This document shows, piece by piece, positions 1 through 11,064 of a stretch of 64,000 nt of DNA (positions within the stretch are counted from its first letter, which is position 1; every line of letters starts with the position of its first letter). The position numbers were made by a program, and so were the translations under genes. The stretch is from Thuidium tamariscinum (Eukaryota; Streptophyta; Bryopsida; Hypnales; Thuidiaceae): positions 26,241,501-26,305,500 of the forward strand of contig OX344749.2 in assembly GCA_947034885.2 (NCBI GenBank), written 5' to 3'. Under the pieces are notes generated by a model. The model was not told the origin of the DNA, did no database searches, and was given only the letters and a program-made list of their open reading frames with translations.

Positions 1-1123
1 CCCAATGTGTGAATGGCTATTGAAGTTTCAAAGCTTCACCTGTCAAGTGTTTCCCAATAGTATCTTAAAAATTTTATTCGCAAAAGGAGGTACACACGAC
101 AGTGTTTGAACCGAACTTTTACTTTAAATTCTTAAAATCTCTTAGTATTTTAAGATTTCGCAACCAAAGGAGGTACACATGACAATGTTTAAGCCAAAAT
201 TTGGCGTTCAATGCTTGAAATTTTTGCGAGTCGTTGGTCTGCCAGAAAGTGGAGTTAGCCCTTGATGCAAAAGTGTGAATACACGAACTAATTGAAGGGG
301 CCCTAAGCCTTCAAATTTAAAAGAACAATACAACTTGCCTAAGATCTTTGGTCCAAGTGGTGCCCTGACCACGCTGGTGGCACAAATGAAAGGAGAGGAA
401 CGAAGTGTTGGTGTGAGAAATAAGGGTACGGGGCCTTTATATACCCGTGGCTGGGCCCCTCTCGGTAATTGCCAGTGAAAACACTTTGTTACTTTCCACC
501 CTAAACTACCCTAATGTAATTTCAAAATAATACTTGTTTAATGGTGAAAATTTCTAGAAACATCCCCATTTAGCTAATGAAATCTTGGCCAAATCAAATC
601 CAAGATCTTAACCCAAGATATTTTGGAATTAATCCTAATTTACGTAGATATTTTGCAAATTAACCAAAAGTCATTTTGAAAATTGTCTTCTTTTAGCCCA
701 AAGATAGCTTTTTACGCAAAAAAGAGATCTTGACCAAATCCAATCTTTAATTGTCCAAGAGATATCTCCAAAATCACTTTTAATTAACCGCAATTAACGA
801 TTAAAAAGTCAAACTAAGAGCTGACCCTCTCTATCTTTAAAAGAACAATCCGAAACAAAAAACTATTAGTGCCATTGTCTATAGAAGACCCCAATTAGCC
901 TGAAGGATCCCTAAACCCTCACTCCTAAACCGTTTGTGCACCCGAATTGGAATTACAGTAACTTTGATTAAAAGTCAAAAATCTAACTTTTAGGATTCAC
1001 ACATTTTGATGAATCTGTCAGGCCAGAATTGTTAGGAATGTTTGTGAGAGTAAGGAATGACTCCTCATTTGTGACAATCGGACATCATTTGCTCCTGATA
1101 CATCGGTCAAACCACCGCCAAAT
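1..1123 (-). mobile_element. Leader of LTR-like retroelement, copy 1 (runs off window start)
   Basis: This stretch matches about 11065-12394 in the same orientation, with small differences and without the CACTA insertion that copy 2 carries. Read on the minus strand it directly follows the LTR-like block 1124-2733, starting with ATTTGGCGGCGG, which resembles the primer-binding region ATTTGGCGCCG of many plant Ty3-type elements. No gag or pol frame is present. The short ORF over the LTR/leader border (1018-1215) is recurring non-coding repeat sequence. That this is an untranslated leader is an inference. Confidence 0.5.
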
Positions 1124-2733
1124 TGTAAATTCCATTGAAATTCGATGTTGATGCCGGTTCTGGTAGTTGGGAATGTCGGAATGTCTTCAAACTTAACTGG
1201 GCACTTATTAAGCATACAAAGACCTATCTTAATTTTTAGTGTGATTTTACCGCATCATACGTAATTTCTAGGAATTTACGAATATTTCTATGTGCGGTTG
1301 ACTTCCCATGGAGTCAACATGGAATTTCGAAAAAATCCGAAATAAATTGGGTAACATCTGGGGCACTCCTAGATTTCTGGTGTAAGTTCCACGCAACCTT
1401 GCACTAGTCTAATTTTAGTAATTTGGAATTACTTTACCCAATCGAACAATTTAATTCCCAATACCCGGGAATCTTGGACAATTGTTTAATTCTTGTTTTC
1501 TCTTGGCATGGTCCTACCCTTGGAATACCTTTCTGTAGTCTTCAATCTCCAATCCTCCATCTTTCATTTTGTGAAACTCCAATTCTCCAAGTCATTTGTA
1601 ATTGTTTTATTGGGTGATTGCAAGAAACACCTGTCCTATTTTGTGTCACACGTCGCATTTTGATTTGTTTTTTAGCCATAACTTTTGTGTTTTAGCTTTA
1701 ATTGACTCAAGATTTGGATGGAAGGTGCTAATAACTATCATAAACCTTCCATAATTTTTTCATAATTTTCAAAAATATTTTACTATCCATAAATAGACCT
1801 CGATTGGATGTCACATTTGGTAGTTTAGGGGTTTTCTATACCTGAGCTATACCTTTTTTTAATGATTTTGACATGAAATTTGGATGAGATGGTCTTCTAA
1901 TAGATTTATAGCTTTCTAGAGAAGGATTTTTTTTTAAAATTAATTTTGTGAGGTGTAGAGGTATAGAAAGTGAGCTCCCTTCTGCTTGTATTTTGAAACA
2001 TATAAAATATTATTTTGGTGGTTTTTTTGGTGAATGACCATCTCTATAAAGTTGTCGCAAATGGACACTTTTTATTTTTTGAAAATATATATTTTTACTA
2101 TTTTTCCCTAATTAAAACATGAAGGTATGTATTTTCTGGAGGTTTGGCACTTTTCAAGTTCTCCTACTTAGAGAATTTTTCTATCCATTTCCTTCGGTCA
2201 AAACCTTCATCTTAGAGGTATATACATTATTTATATTTTTAAAATTTTTTTTAAATTAATTTTCTAATTTTAAAGTACTCTCGAAAAAATCAGCCAAACG
2301 TAACAAATAGGACAGGTGTTTCTTGCAATCACCCTATTTTTAAATTCAATTTATCCCAAAATCGAATTTAGGCCTTGGTAAATCTTCTAGGCTCGTAGTA
2401 GATTCTTTTGACTTAGTCAGTATGTCATGCGCATCCTTAAAAGGTTGATTTTGCACAGACAGACACTAGGACTGACTAACTCTCATTTTCTTATTTCTCT
2501 CGGAACTACTAAATCTTCACACAAACTTACTTCTGAGACTTAGAATGATACAAATTCCTATAATTAGGAATTTTCTACCTTCTAAGCTCATTTTTCACCA
2601 TTTCGGTATAGACTTCTACCAAAACTCCTTCAATACTCTTATTTATGTCTTTTTCTTGTATTTTTAGCTAGATTTCGCAATTTAATCGCGAAAAATGGAC
2701 CCAGAGTTCTGAGTGCCATCTTGAGGGCTCACA
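1124..2733 (-). mobile_element. LTR-like block, copy 1, interrupted by a MITE
   Basis: On the minus strand the block begins TGTGAGCCCTCAAGATGGCA and ends in TTTACA, so it has TG...CA ends, and it is followed by a primer-binding-like motif. Without the 723-bp MITE at 1612-2334 it is about 883 bp, close to the 890 bp of copy 2 at 12395-13284. No partner LTR, polypurine tract or polymerase frame is visible, so this is a partial or non-autonomous element. The LTR reading rests on end motifs and copy comparison, not on coding evidence. Confidence 0.5.
1612..2334. mobile_element. MITE with ~29-bp terminal inverted repeats, 4-bp TSD (TATT)
   Basis: The ends are GGGTGATTGCAAGAAACACC and its reverse complement, matching for about 29 bp. 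Flanks are TATT (1608-1611) and TATT (2335-2338). The uninterrupted site exists in LTR copy 2 near 12880-12890 (TTTTACTTTTAAA), so the insertion borders and the 4-bp duplication are directly supported. Sister copies lie at 33566-34285 and 56615-57336. The element has no coding capacity. An AT-rich 4-bp duplication fits few superfamilies (Sola-type is one), so I leave the superfamily open. Confidence 0.85.
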
Positions 2734-3033
2734 CCATCAAATTTGTTAGTTGCTTCAAATTAAGAAACATCCAATTGTATAGGCACCTATTGCTTGTTGA
2801 TAATTCAACTATTACATGTGCACAATAATGACTAAAAAAACTTCTGAAGATAAAACACACTAAGTACTCAATTCTATATGCGTAGTATTAACAATAAAAA
2901 AAGCTCTTAAAGATAAAACACACTAAGTATTCAATTCTAAATGCATTGAACATGAAAAATTTGGAAGGAATAAGTGAAAACAAGTCTTTATAGGAATTGA
3001 AAGATGAAAATATATATGAAAGTATAACTTTAA

Positions 3034-3981
3034 CCCCTAAACCCCTGAACAACGTTTTTTGAGATTATAGATTTTTTGGGCAGCTCACTACGGATGGAGT
3101 TTTTTTTTTTTTTCTTTGAAATTTTGACACAATATGTGTCCAAGGAGTAGCTTTAAGGCCCAACAATTTTCATAACTTTTGACTTTGTGGATAAAAAGTT
3201 ATGGCATGATATGTCACTTTGTTTGCTCGGCGAGCAGCCCGAGCAGCTGAAAAAACTTTTTCCAAAAAAAGTTCTTTTTGAAAAGTGAAATTTCAAATTG
3301 ATTATTTAGATTTATACAAACATGAGAAGCTTTGAATCAATCCATTCCAATCAATGAGTCAAAAGTTATGAAGATTTTGAGTTTGGGTAGTTTGCGGCCA
3401 GTTACAGAATCTACACAGTACAAAAGAAGTTTGAAATTCTTCATTTAATTCAATTCTTCATATTTTTGGAAAAAAATTAAAACAAAAGGTGTAGATTGTT
3501 TATTTCAACATTTTAACCATTGGGATTGAAAATTTTCAATTCCATGAATAAAATGTTCACAATTTAGTATTTTGGCTCATTTTTTACTTCTTTCTACTTA
3601 CTTATCTTTTCCTATATGTTGTACAATTCCAAATGGTTTGAAATTTTTTGAGAATGTAGCCAACTTGAATTGAAGTATGAATTCAAAGAGTAACCACCAT
3701 TTTGAATTTTTTTTCACACAAATGTGACCTTGTGAAGTGCAACTACCCGGATTTTCGCAGGGATAAAAAAACAGTTTTTGTGCAATTCAAATGCTTATAT
3801 CTTGCAACCTACATGATGGAAATTTCTGAAATTTTTTCCACATGTTTACAAACCACCTTAATACAAGATCCTATGGTTACATGAGTCAAAAATATGTTTT
3901 TAAAAAGAAAATTGCTCTTGTATTAGAAATGGCAGTTTTGGAGCATTTCTTTTTGCGAAAACGCTGTTAGGGGTTTAGGGG
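3034..3981. mobile_element. PiggyBac-type MITE, 948 bp
   Basis: TTAA lies on both sides (3030-3033 and 3982-3985). The ends are inverted: CCCCTAAACCCCTGAAC on the left, and the right end reads CCCCTAAACCCCTAAC on the other strand. TTAA duplication plus CCC...GGG ends is the hallmark of piggyBac elements. The interior is related to 15089-15460, 21927-22852 and, inverted, 32657-33490 and 58813-59733. It shares lines such as AGGCCCAACAATTTTC and GAAGTGCAACTACCCGGATT. There is no credible ORF. Confidence 0.8.
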
Positions 3982-3985
3982 TTAA

Positions 3986-5500
3986 TTTCTTTTAAAAAAA
4001 GTCAAACATTCAAATTGAAGTTTGTGCAATCATCTTGCATTTTATGAATTATGTTTGCACTGTGAAGTCCAAAACTAATGTCCTGGGATTGAGAACCTCT
4101 ATGATTGAAATTGGAACTATCATACCCTTGGTTGTACCTATGATAGGTGTAGAATTCACTATTAGAAGGTAGAATATCAAAATTTTGACTTTGACTAAAA
4201 TAAAGCCTTCATGTGGTCTGTCTTGATTCGGTCTCGGTAGATGTATACTATGCTGTACCAATATGGATTGTCACAGTCCTTAATTCAGTAGGATGTTTTA
4301 GAATTCCTATAATTTCAAATAGAAACAAGTTGTGCAATATGAAAAAGGACTCATTTCCATGTTGTATACTTGATTATCTGTGCATTGCAAAAGAGATCTT
4401 GTCTAAATAGTTTATATTCTATTTGTAAAGGACTTTTATATGGACTCTTTATATACTGTAACAATCCACAACATTCACCATAAAGACTCATTGATCAATA
4501 AAGAATTCAAATATATTGTAAAAGAAGGAATTTTATTTAAGTAGGGTTATATATGATAAAATGCTAAGGTTTAAAATATGTTGAATTGAACACCTAAATT
4601 TGTAGATATGGACTATTATCTATCTAGAATTGCTACCAAATTTGGGGGATTGATTTGACACATTTGAAGTTAAAATTTTGATATATTGTCTTCACTAAAT
4701 GTTTATACAAGTGTTTATCTAAAATGTTATTTTTTTTCAAATCATTTTCTTATCATTTTCAACAACTTTTGGACAATTGAATCCATCCAACGTATAAAAT
4801 GCTATTAAAAATGGACTAAAATGACACCACTTTTGGCATAGCGTAGTATGCATTTCCCCGTCTGTTCACCTTCAAAATATTCTCCTGTGGTTTCTCCAGC
4901 TTCATTCTCTTCTCCTATGGTGTGCTCTCTTGTGCTCTGGTTCGGTGTGTCCATTATCTATTCTCCCGTTGAATACTCTACGGTAGTTTGACCTGATATA
5001 TTGATGAAATTAGGAAATGTTAAAGTTTGAAATAGTAGATTCAATTCCAGGTTATGGAAACCCACAAAGTTACTAATATGCACATAGTCATTCTAACAAT
5101 CTCCCAGCCTTTGATGCTTAAGCACAATGCTGGTAAAGCATTGGAACTTCAGAATGTAGGAACAGAATGATATAAAAGAAAATGGAATAGAATCAAAACT
5201 TTAAGTCCCGAGTCTGCAACACCAAGCCACACCACACCAACACCAAATCAAGGACTTAAATCCCGAGTCTGCAATAGAATCAAAGCTTGGAGAACACTGA
5301 ATTTTTTTAGACTGCTTACATTTAATACAAATTCTTTTTTATCCTTCTGAAAATACAACATCAAGTTGTTTGAGCACCATCATGGCTACAAATTAATACT
5401 CTGATAAGGAAGGTGGGGAATAAGAAGTATCTTGAAGTGTTGAAGGAGGGGATAGAACAATGTTAGTAGATGCTCGAATTGGTGGTGCCTCTAACATTCT
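3986..5500. other. Unassigned AT-rich stretch
   Basis: No gene was recognised. The short ORFs at 4049-4410 overlap on opposite strands and show no motif. From about 4850 to 5500 the sequence is less AT-rich and may be the 3' flank of the decayed Harbinger-type gene at 5510-6323. Confidence 0.4.
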
Positions 5501-5509
5501 TCTTCAAAT

Positions 5510-6323
5510 TCATGTGAGTTCTTCTTGTTTCCATAACATTACAAATTCCCGAGCTAGAGGGCAATTTGACTCCGCCACAGAAAATAGCACAAGAGTAGAT
5601 TGATCTACTAAAATTTGAAATTTCAACTTTGAAGCAACAACCATTTCTTCCGTCACTTTTGCTTGACGATGTAGTGCGGACTCCCACATCTTCTCTCTCC
5701 GTTGCTTGTCCTTTGTTGCTCGATTTCCGCTTGGCCGTTTGAGAGATTGATATACCTCTCTATCCATTGTTAAACAATTATTCCCTTCATTCAACTCTTA
5801 GTCCTCACCATGCATAGTTCTTGTGCTTTCTAAATCTGGAACTGAAGCGACAATTTGAGAATTTGAGCGATTCCTAGCCACAACCTCTACTTGCCTTCTC
5901 AACTCCTCCTGTGTTTCTCCCCACCGTGGAACATCCTTCAAGATCTCTCAAGCATGAACATAAGAAAATGCAATCCCTTTTGGTGACTTTAATTTGTATA
6001 GATCCAAAGCATGCAACAAAACATCCTCCAAGCTTGTTCCCAACTCCCTCAAATTATACACGCTCGTGTAAATGCCGACAAATTTTGCCACATCATGTTT
6101 TATGACCAACCATTTTGTCTCCAAGGATCTCACAGGTCAAATGCATTGTAGTGCTTTGTGATGTGTCTCTAGAAATTCCCACTCCTTTGTCCCGTTCCTA
6201 GCTTTGGGTCCTGCGAAACATGCGAGAAAGAAAAACAAAGTTGTTTCTCATCCGCCTCGCAAAATTTCTTCCCTTTCCTTGTTCATCCACTAGAGCCTTT
6301 ATTGCTTCCACGTCGCCATCCAT
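5510..6323 (-). pseudogene. Broken PIF/Harbinger-associated Myb/trihelix-like protein
   Basis: Minus-strand pieces line up with the DNA-binding accessory protein of plant PIF/Harbinger transposons (Myb/SANT-like, often annotated as NAM-associated). In order: a possible start at 6323; a segment with FCEADEKQLCFSFSHVSQDP in one frame; then, after a frameshift, KWLVIKHDVAKFVGIYTSVY and LEDVLLHALDLYK; then, after an in-frame TGA where the family has Trp, EILKDVPRWGETQEELRRQV; then the C-terminal SLKRPSGNRATKDKQRREK. At least four stops and one frameshift break it. No Harbinger DDE transposase or clear terminal repeats were found nearby. The family call rests on remembered motif patterns. The gene is non-functional as it stands. 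Confidence 0.65.
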
Positions 6324-6359
6324 TGAAAGAATAGTCTATGTTGACTAAGATAGCGTTTA

Positions 6360-9300
6360 GTGTCAAGTATAAAACTACCCTTTACAAAGCCCCTCCTTTG
6401 ACGTGCAATTGTATATCTAATGTGACTCACGTCAAATTTTATAGTGTGGCACAGTGTTGATGTGGAGCCATTGGCCGCTATAAAAGCACATCAAACGTGG
6501 AGTACGGTTGCAGAGAACGTTACACTCAACTGGTAGCGATGTTCTTAGCCTTCCTCTGCTATACGTACATTGCATCCGTTGTCGTGATGTAAATGCGTAT
6601 ACTATTTAAAATGTATACGTATTTTGTATTTAAATTAGATTTTAAAATTCAAGTTTTAGAATCTATATTTAGGTTTGAAGTTCAATATTAAAATGTTGAA
6701 CTAGAGGATTTTTATGGAGTCATGAAATCTATAGTTTTAGGACTCTTCTTTGACTTTAATTTTTACCTCCATTTAGTTTAATTGAAGTTTAATATCTAAT
6801 TTTAATCTTATATTCTATTTATTTGTTTAGAAGATAAGATTAGGAGTTAGAATTAGTTTATCTTCTAGTTTGACCTTTGAGTTTCATTGGCTTTGGAGAG
6901 AGTAAACTTGAACTTGTATTCTTATTTTTTTACTTTGGCCAATATATGTGTGGAGGTCCATTTGGGCATCTCCCACTTAACTTAGGGTCTTATAGAATTA
7001 GTAGGCATCTTCTTCCTCCTCATTATAGAGTTGGGAGTTGGAGGAAAGGATCTGAATGTTTAAGGATTATTGTATTGTAAGTTTAGGAGAGTCCGGAATG
7101 TTTGGAGGATCATTATGAGTTGTGTATGAAAGATTTTGAAATGAAAATTTGAGGAGTATTGTATCTTAATGTTGAGCTTTAAGATTGTTCTTTTTTTTCT
7201 TGATTTGGAGTTGTAAGCTAAGAATTGTGCTTGTTTGAGTGGAGGGAGGTTTGCTGCCTTTCATGAGAGAGGGTTGAGACTTCAATCGACCATAGAAGAT
7301 GGACAATTTCTTTGTTTGTAGATCCAAGTGTGTTGTGGCTTATGGCTCATTTTGAAATTTTATTATTCCCAGCCGGTTTTGGAGGCTAGTTGAAAATTCC
7401 TTTTCTACTTTGTAAAACATGTTGCGGGCTATGGAGTCATTTTTTATGACAGTTATTAACCCCATTTTTTGTTTGTGGTGACAAAGTGGGATTAATCACC
7501 CACATGGTCAATCTTTTATGTTGTTCCCAGTGGTAAAAGGCGCTTCTTGGTCACCGTGGATTTGAAATTTAGGATCTCATCATTTGGACGGCTAAGCTTG
7601 TGGTTTGGCCATCCCGTTTTACCCGTCTGAGGATTTATTTCTTATTACACACCCTTACCCTTAGCCCGTTAGAACCCACACATAATATGCCAACGGAAGA
7701 CCAAGTGAGAAATCAAGTGAAGATTCAAGTTTCAAGACATTTCTGTTGATACTCAACAATTTGCAGCCAGACACCCCGTGTGTTCCCTAAGAGTGCTCCT
7801 CTCAACCCAACACTGTGCGCAGGGGAGGCGCAACAAGCAAACCCTGCGTGGCCGAGGGAAGAGTTGCAGCCTGCCAGGTTGGCCATCCAACCAATCCCAG
7901 CCTTGGATAGGGCAAACCTCCTTTCCAAAGTTGCAGGGGGATGGGTACTCACAAACTATATGTAAAGTAGGCATATATGATTGTCTCCATCATTCAATTT
8001 TTCAATCAGAACACATTTGAATTTAGAAATCATTCATGAAAAAAAAGGTAGTATAAACAAATTTTTCCAAACATTTGTCTACAATCATGCAATTTTGGTT
8101 ATGTTCTATAAGTGCAATGACTTTCAATTTTATTTTTTTTGCATATTCCTTGCTTGTATGAGAGTCCAAATCCAAAGAGTAAGCACCAAAATGGAATTAT
8201 ATATATGTAGAATTCAACAACTGAAGTGCAGCTACCCGGAATTTTACGAGCCCAAAAAAATATAGACTTCAACTTTACACCCTTGGATCTTGCTCATTTT
8301 AAAGAATTTACTTCTAAGAATTTGTAGATAGATAAATATTGAAGAAAAGTGTTAGATCTTTTGGTTAAATTTTTTTTTTTTTTCATTCACCACCTATTCC
8401 TCACATTCCACAAACACCCCTTTTTTGACTACTTTCTTCAAAACTGCTTCCAAAACATTTAGAGGTTAAATTACTGCATATATGTACATAATCTCAGTTG
8501 ATCAAACCAACAAAATACTATTAAATGAAATATTAAACAAAAAGGTTTGTAAATTATATAAAATATATATTCTTTGCTTTAAATATTTCTTATATTGTTC
8601 AATTTATGAAAAAAATATTTAGAAATGTCAATTTGGGATGTAGTTTTCCAATCATGAATTGTGAATTTTTGATAACTGTTTTTTGAATTCAATAAATGAA
8701 ATATGGGCAAAAAAAATTCATTATCTCTAAAATATTAAAAAGAGAGTCTATTTTAATACTATGTGAACGATTCTAACTCCACCCTTGAGCTAGAACTTAA
8801 CTCATGGGTTTTGATGACAATTTTAAGCTGTAAATTCAAGGTGATCAAAATAAGCGCCTTCCGAGCAATGAACTCTTATAATCATGTATTCTAATCACGA
8901 ATTTCCTAAATGTTTTTAATTTAATTCTATTCCAAAACCTAACTATTCTATTCTATCCTATCTTAATTTAGCATGTAAAATTCTATCTAATCCTAACTCT
9001 AGGCATTTGGTAAAAGGAAACTTAATACCAAAACAATGAGAATAAAAATCAAGTGGGATCGGTTTACCTCCTCAGCATAGATCTCCATCGTCCCATCATC
9101 AAACATCATCATGTGAATGTAATCACTTGCGATCTCACTGGTAAAATCATTGTGGCTCTCCATCTAATTCATCATAATTACTCACGTTGTTGGTAAAAGA
9201 AATCTAATCTAATTGAAAATGAAAACACTAATGATTATATGGATTTAAATAAATTGTGTATTTCTTTTTATTCCTAATTCTTGGTAATGAGAAAATACCA

Positions 9301-10248
9301 CAAATTAATTTGATCCACTTAAACAACTAAATTTTTGACGGTAAATCTATTTTTAATATGAAAATCAATTGAAAGTTTTGACTAAATGGTTAAGTTTCAA
9401 TAGTGTTTTTTCTCCTTTTAATTCCCTATTTTAATTTTAAATGAAACTAAATTGTAAAGAATCTAAAACCTAACCAAATTCCTTCAAATTTAATTTATTT
9501 TTAAATTATTTTTAATTCTTAACGAAATTAGTTGTCGAATTTTGTCTTTTTTCCATTTGGTTCATTAGTGGGAATTAAAAATTATAGCCAAATCTTTTCA
9601 AATCTAATTAATTTTTAAATTCCCCTTGATTTTGAAAGAAATTGGTTGCCAATTTGTTTTTGTTTTTTTTGGCTTATTAGGCCTAATAAAACAAAACTAA
9701 CAAAATCCAAACCTTCCAAGAATCTAATTAATACCTAACTATCAAGGAACAATGAACATTTCTAAAGAACGAAAACCAATTCTATAGTAAGATTCCTTGG
9801 AAATTAGTTTTTAAATCTTAAAGGTCAAAGATCCTAATTCAATAGTAATGTTCTTTCAAATATTAGTTGTTTACTGTTAATTCCTTCACGTGAGTTGTTT
9901 CTCTACAACCTTATTCCTCTCTTAATTTCTCCCGTGCATCTCATTCTTGCATTTGAGTTTTGCAACAAAGAGTTGGCTATGGAGGTTGAGTGACGAGACT
10001 TGATTAGTGAAGGTTGATAGATATTGTAAATGTTAGATTTTTGATGAAAAAATCAAAATTATAAGTTGTGAATTTCACTTGCAATTCTTTGCATTTGGTC
10101 AAAAATCTAATGTTTGCAATGTCAAATGTGAAAGTGAAGTGTTAGTGATGGTTACTCACTTGAGTGATAGCTTGAGCTTTGTGTGTGGATTGTGTTTTGG
10201 ACATTCCAAACTTGAAAGATGGTCCTGGACTCCCCTCCGATCCCCTTC
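6360..10248. other. Gene-free AT-rich stretch with a small GC-rich island
   Basis: No supported gene. A GC-richer island at about 7750-7960 has open frames on both strands (for example CNSSLGHAGFACCASPAHSV on minus), but none matches a family I know. The 8460-8760 stretch is related to 36240-36500. The rest is low-complexity AT-rich DNA. Confidence 0.4.
8130..8290. mobile_element. Fragment of the ~930-bp piggyBac-type MITE
   Basis: It contains GAAGTGCAGCTACCCGGAAT and neighbouring lines that match the interior of the TTAA-flanked elements at 3034-3981 and 21927-22852. Neither terminal repeat is present, so it is a decayed internal fragment. Confidence 0.45.
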
Positions 10249-10251
10249 TTA

Positions 10252-10469
10252 CACTAGAAGAAAACTGCGTTACATTCCCTGAAAACGCGTCACCTTGTTT
10301 TTGTTGAGTTCTCGTTTCAAAACGAAGTGGAAACACAAAAAAACGCAGTTTTCTGCATTTTTCAGTGCTTTTTGTGTTTTGACTGCGTTTCCACTTTGTT
10401 TTGAAATGGGAACTCAAAAAAAACAAGGTGATACATTTTCAGGGAATGTAATACAGTTTTCTTCTAGTG
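10252..10469. mobile_element. CACTA foldback MITE, 218 bp, TSD TTA
   Basis: It starts CACTAGAAGAAAACTGCGTT and ends with the reverse complement CTTCTAGTG. TTA is duplicated at 10249-10251 and 10470-10472. CACTA ends with a 3-bp duplication define the CACTA (CMC/EnSpm) superfamily. Almost the whole element is palindromic: TTCCCTGAAAA and GCAGTTTTCTGC recur inverted in the two halves, so its transcript would fold into one long hairpin. It is non-coding; the short ORFs across it are artefacts. Confidence 0.85.
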
Positions 10470-10479
10470 TTAGTCCCTG

Positions 10480-10720
10480 GACTAGCTGTCTCAGCCCCTA
10501 GCTTGGCTCAACAGTCTCAGTCTCAGCTTGCCACTTCCGGACCTGGCCACCTCACCGTCACGACCGCCACGTGGCGGGGCGTGACTACGTGAGTGGGTGC
10601 GGGATCCAGCCTCCACGTCATCTACCCTTAATCTGGCTCATTAGTCTCAGCCCCTGCCTAGGCCAATTCGGCTGATGGGCCAAATTTTGGTCTCTCGATG
10701 GATAAAAAAACACAGTCTAA
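10480..10720. other. GC-rich segment with a perfect G-box palindrome
   Basis: This is a short GC-rich island in AT-rich DNA, with repeated CTCAG phrases. It holds a perfect 14-bp palindrome CCGCCACGTGGCGG at 10564-10577 around the G-box core CACGTG, a known bZIP/bHLH site. No gene is adjacent, so it may be promoter-like sequence of a retroelement or chance. Function unassigned. Confidence 0.4.
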
Positions 10721-11064
10721 ACTGAATGATTATTTTTTGGGTTTTGGATTAAAATGAAACTAAAAGTCTAAATAACTAATTCTAGTATACTAAAGGAGCT
10801 ATCAATTTAATATCTTCAAAGGTTGTCAAATTTCTATCAATGGCCTATAAGAGTAAGAACAAACAAAGAATTAATAAGAAGAGTGATTGGCTTGTAAGTA
10901 TCAAAGCCTTTCCTACTTCTTAGACTCTTAAATGTTTTGGGAATTATAATTGCTGAAGGCTTTGTTAATTTTGTTCCCGTTATTCAAACCTTTGACCTGA
11001 TTTTGGAATGATGATTTGACTCGTTCACTTAGCAGTATTGATTGTGGGTTGGAATCAGAGTTCA

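Noticed and set aside
430..445. Minus-strand TATATAAAGG as the promoter of the LTR-like element
   Set aside because: Copy 2 does not preserve it, and it lies in the leader rather than in the LTR-like block.
7725..7974. Overlapping ORFs on both strands in a GC-rich island as a gene
   Set aside because: Open frames on both strands reflect composition; no motif or splice structure supports any of them.
2734..11064. The interval between the two LTR-like copies as the interior of one LTR retrotransposon
   Set aside because: The copies are direct repeats, but each includes a leader beyond the LTR-like block; no primer site, polypurine tract or gag-pol frame borders or fills the interval.
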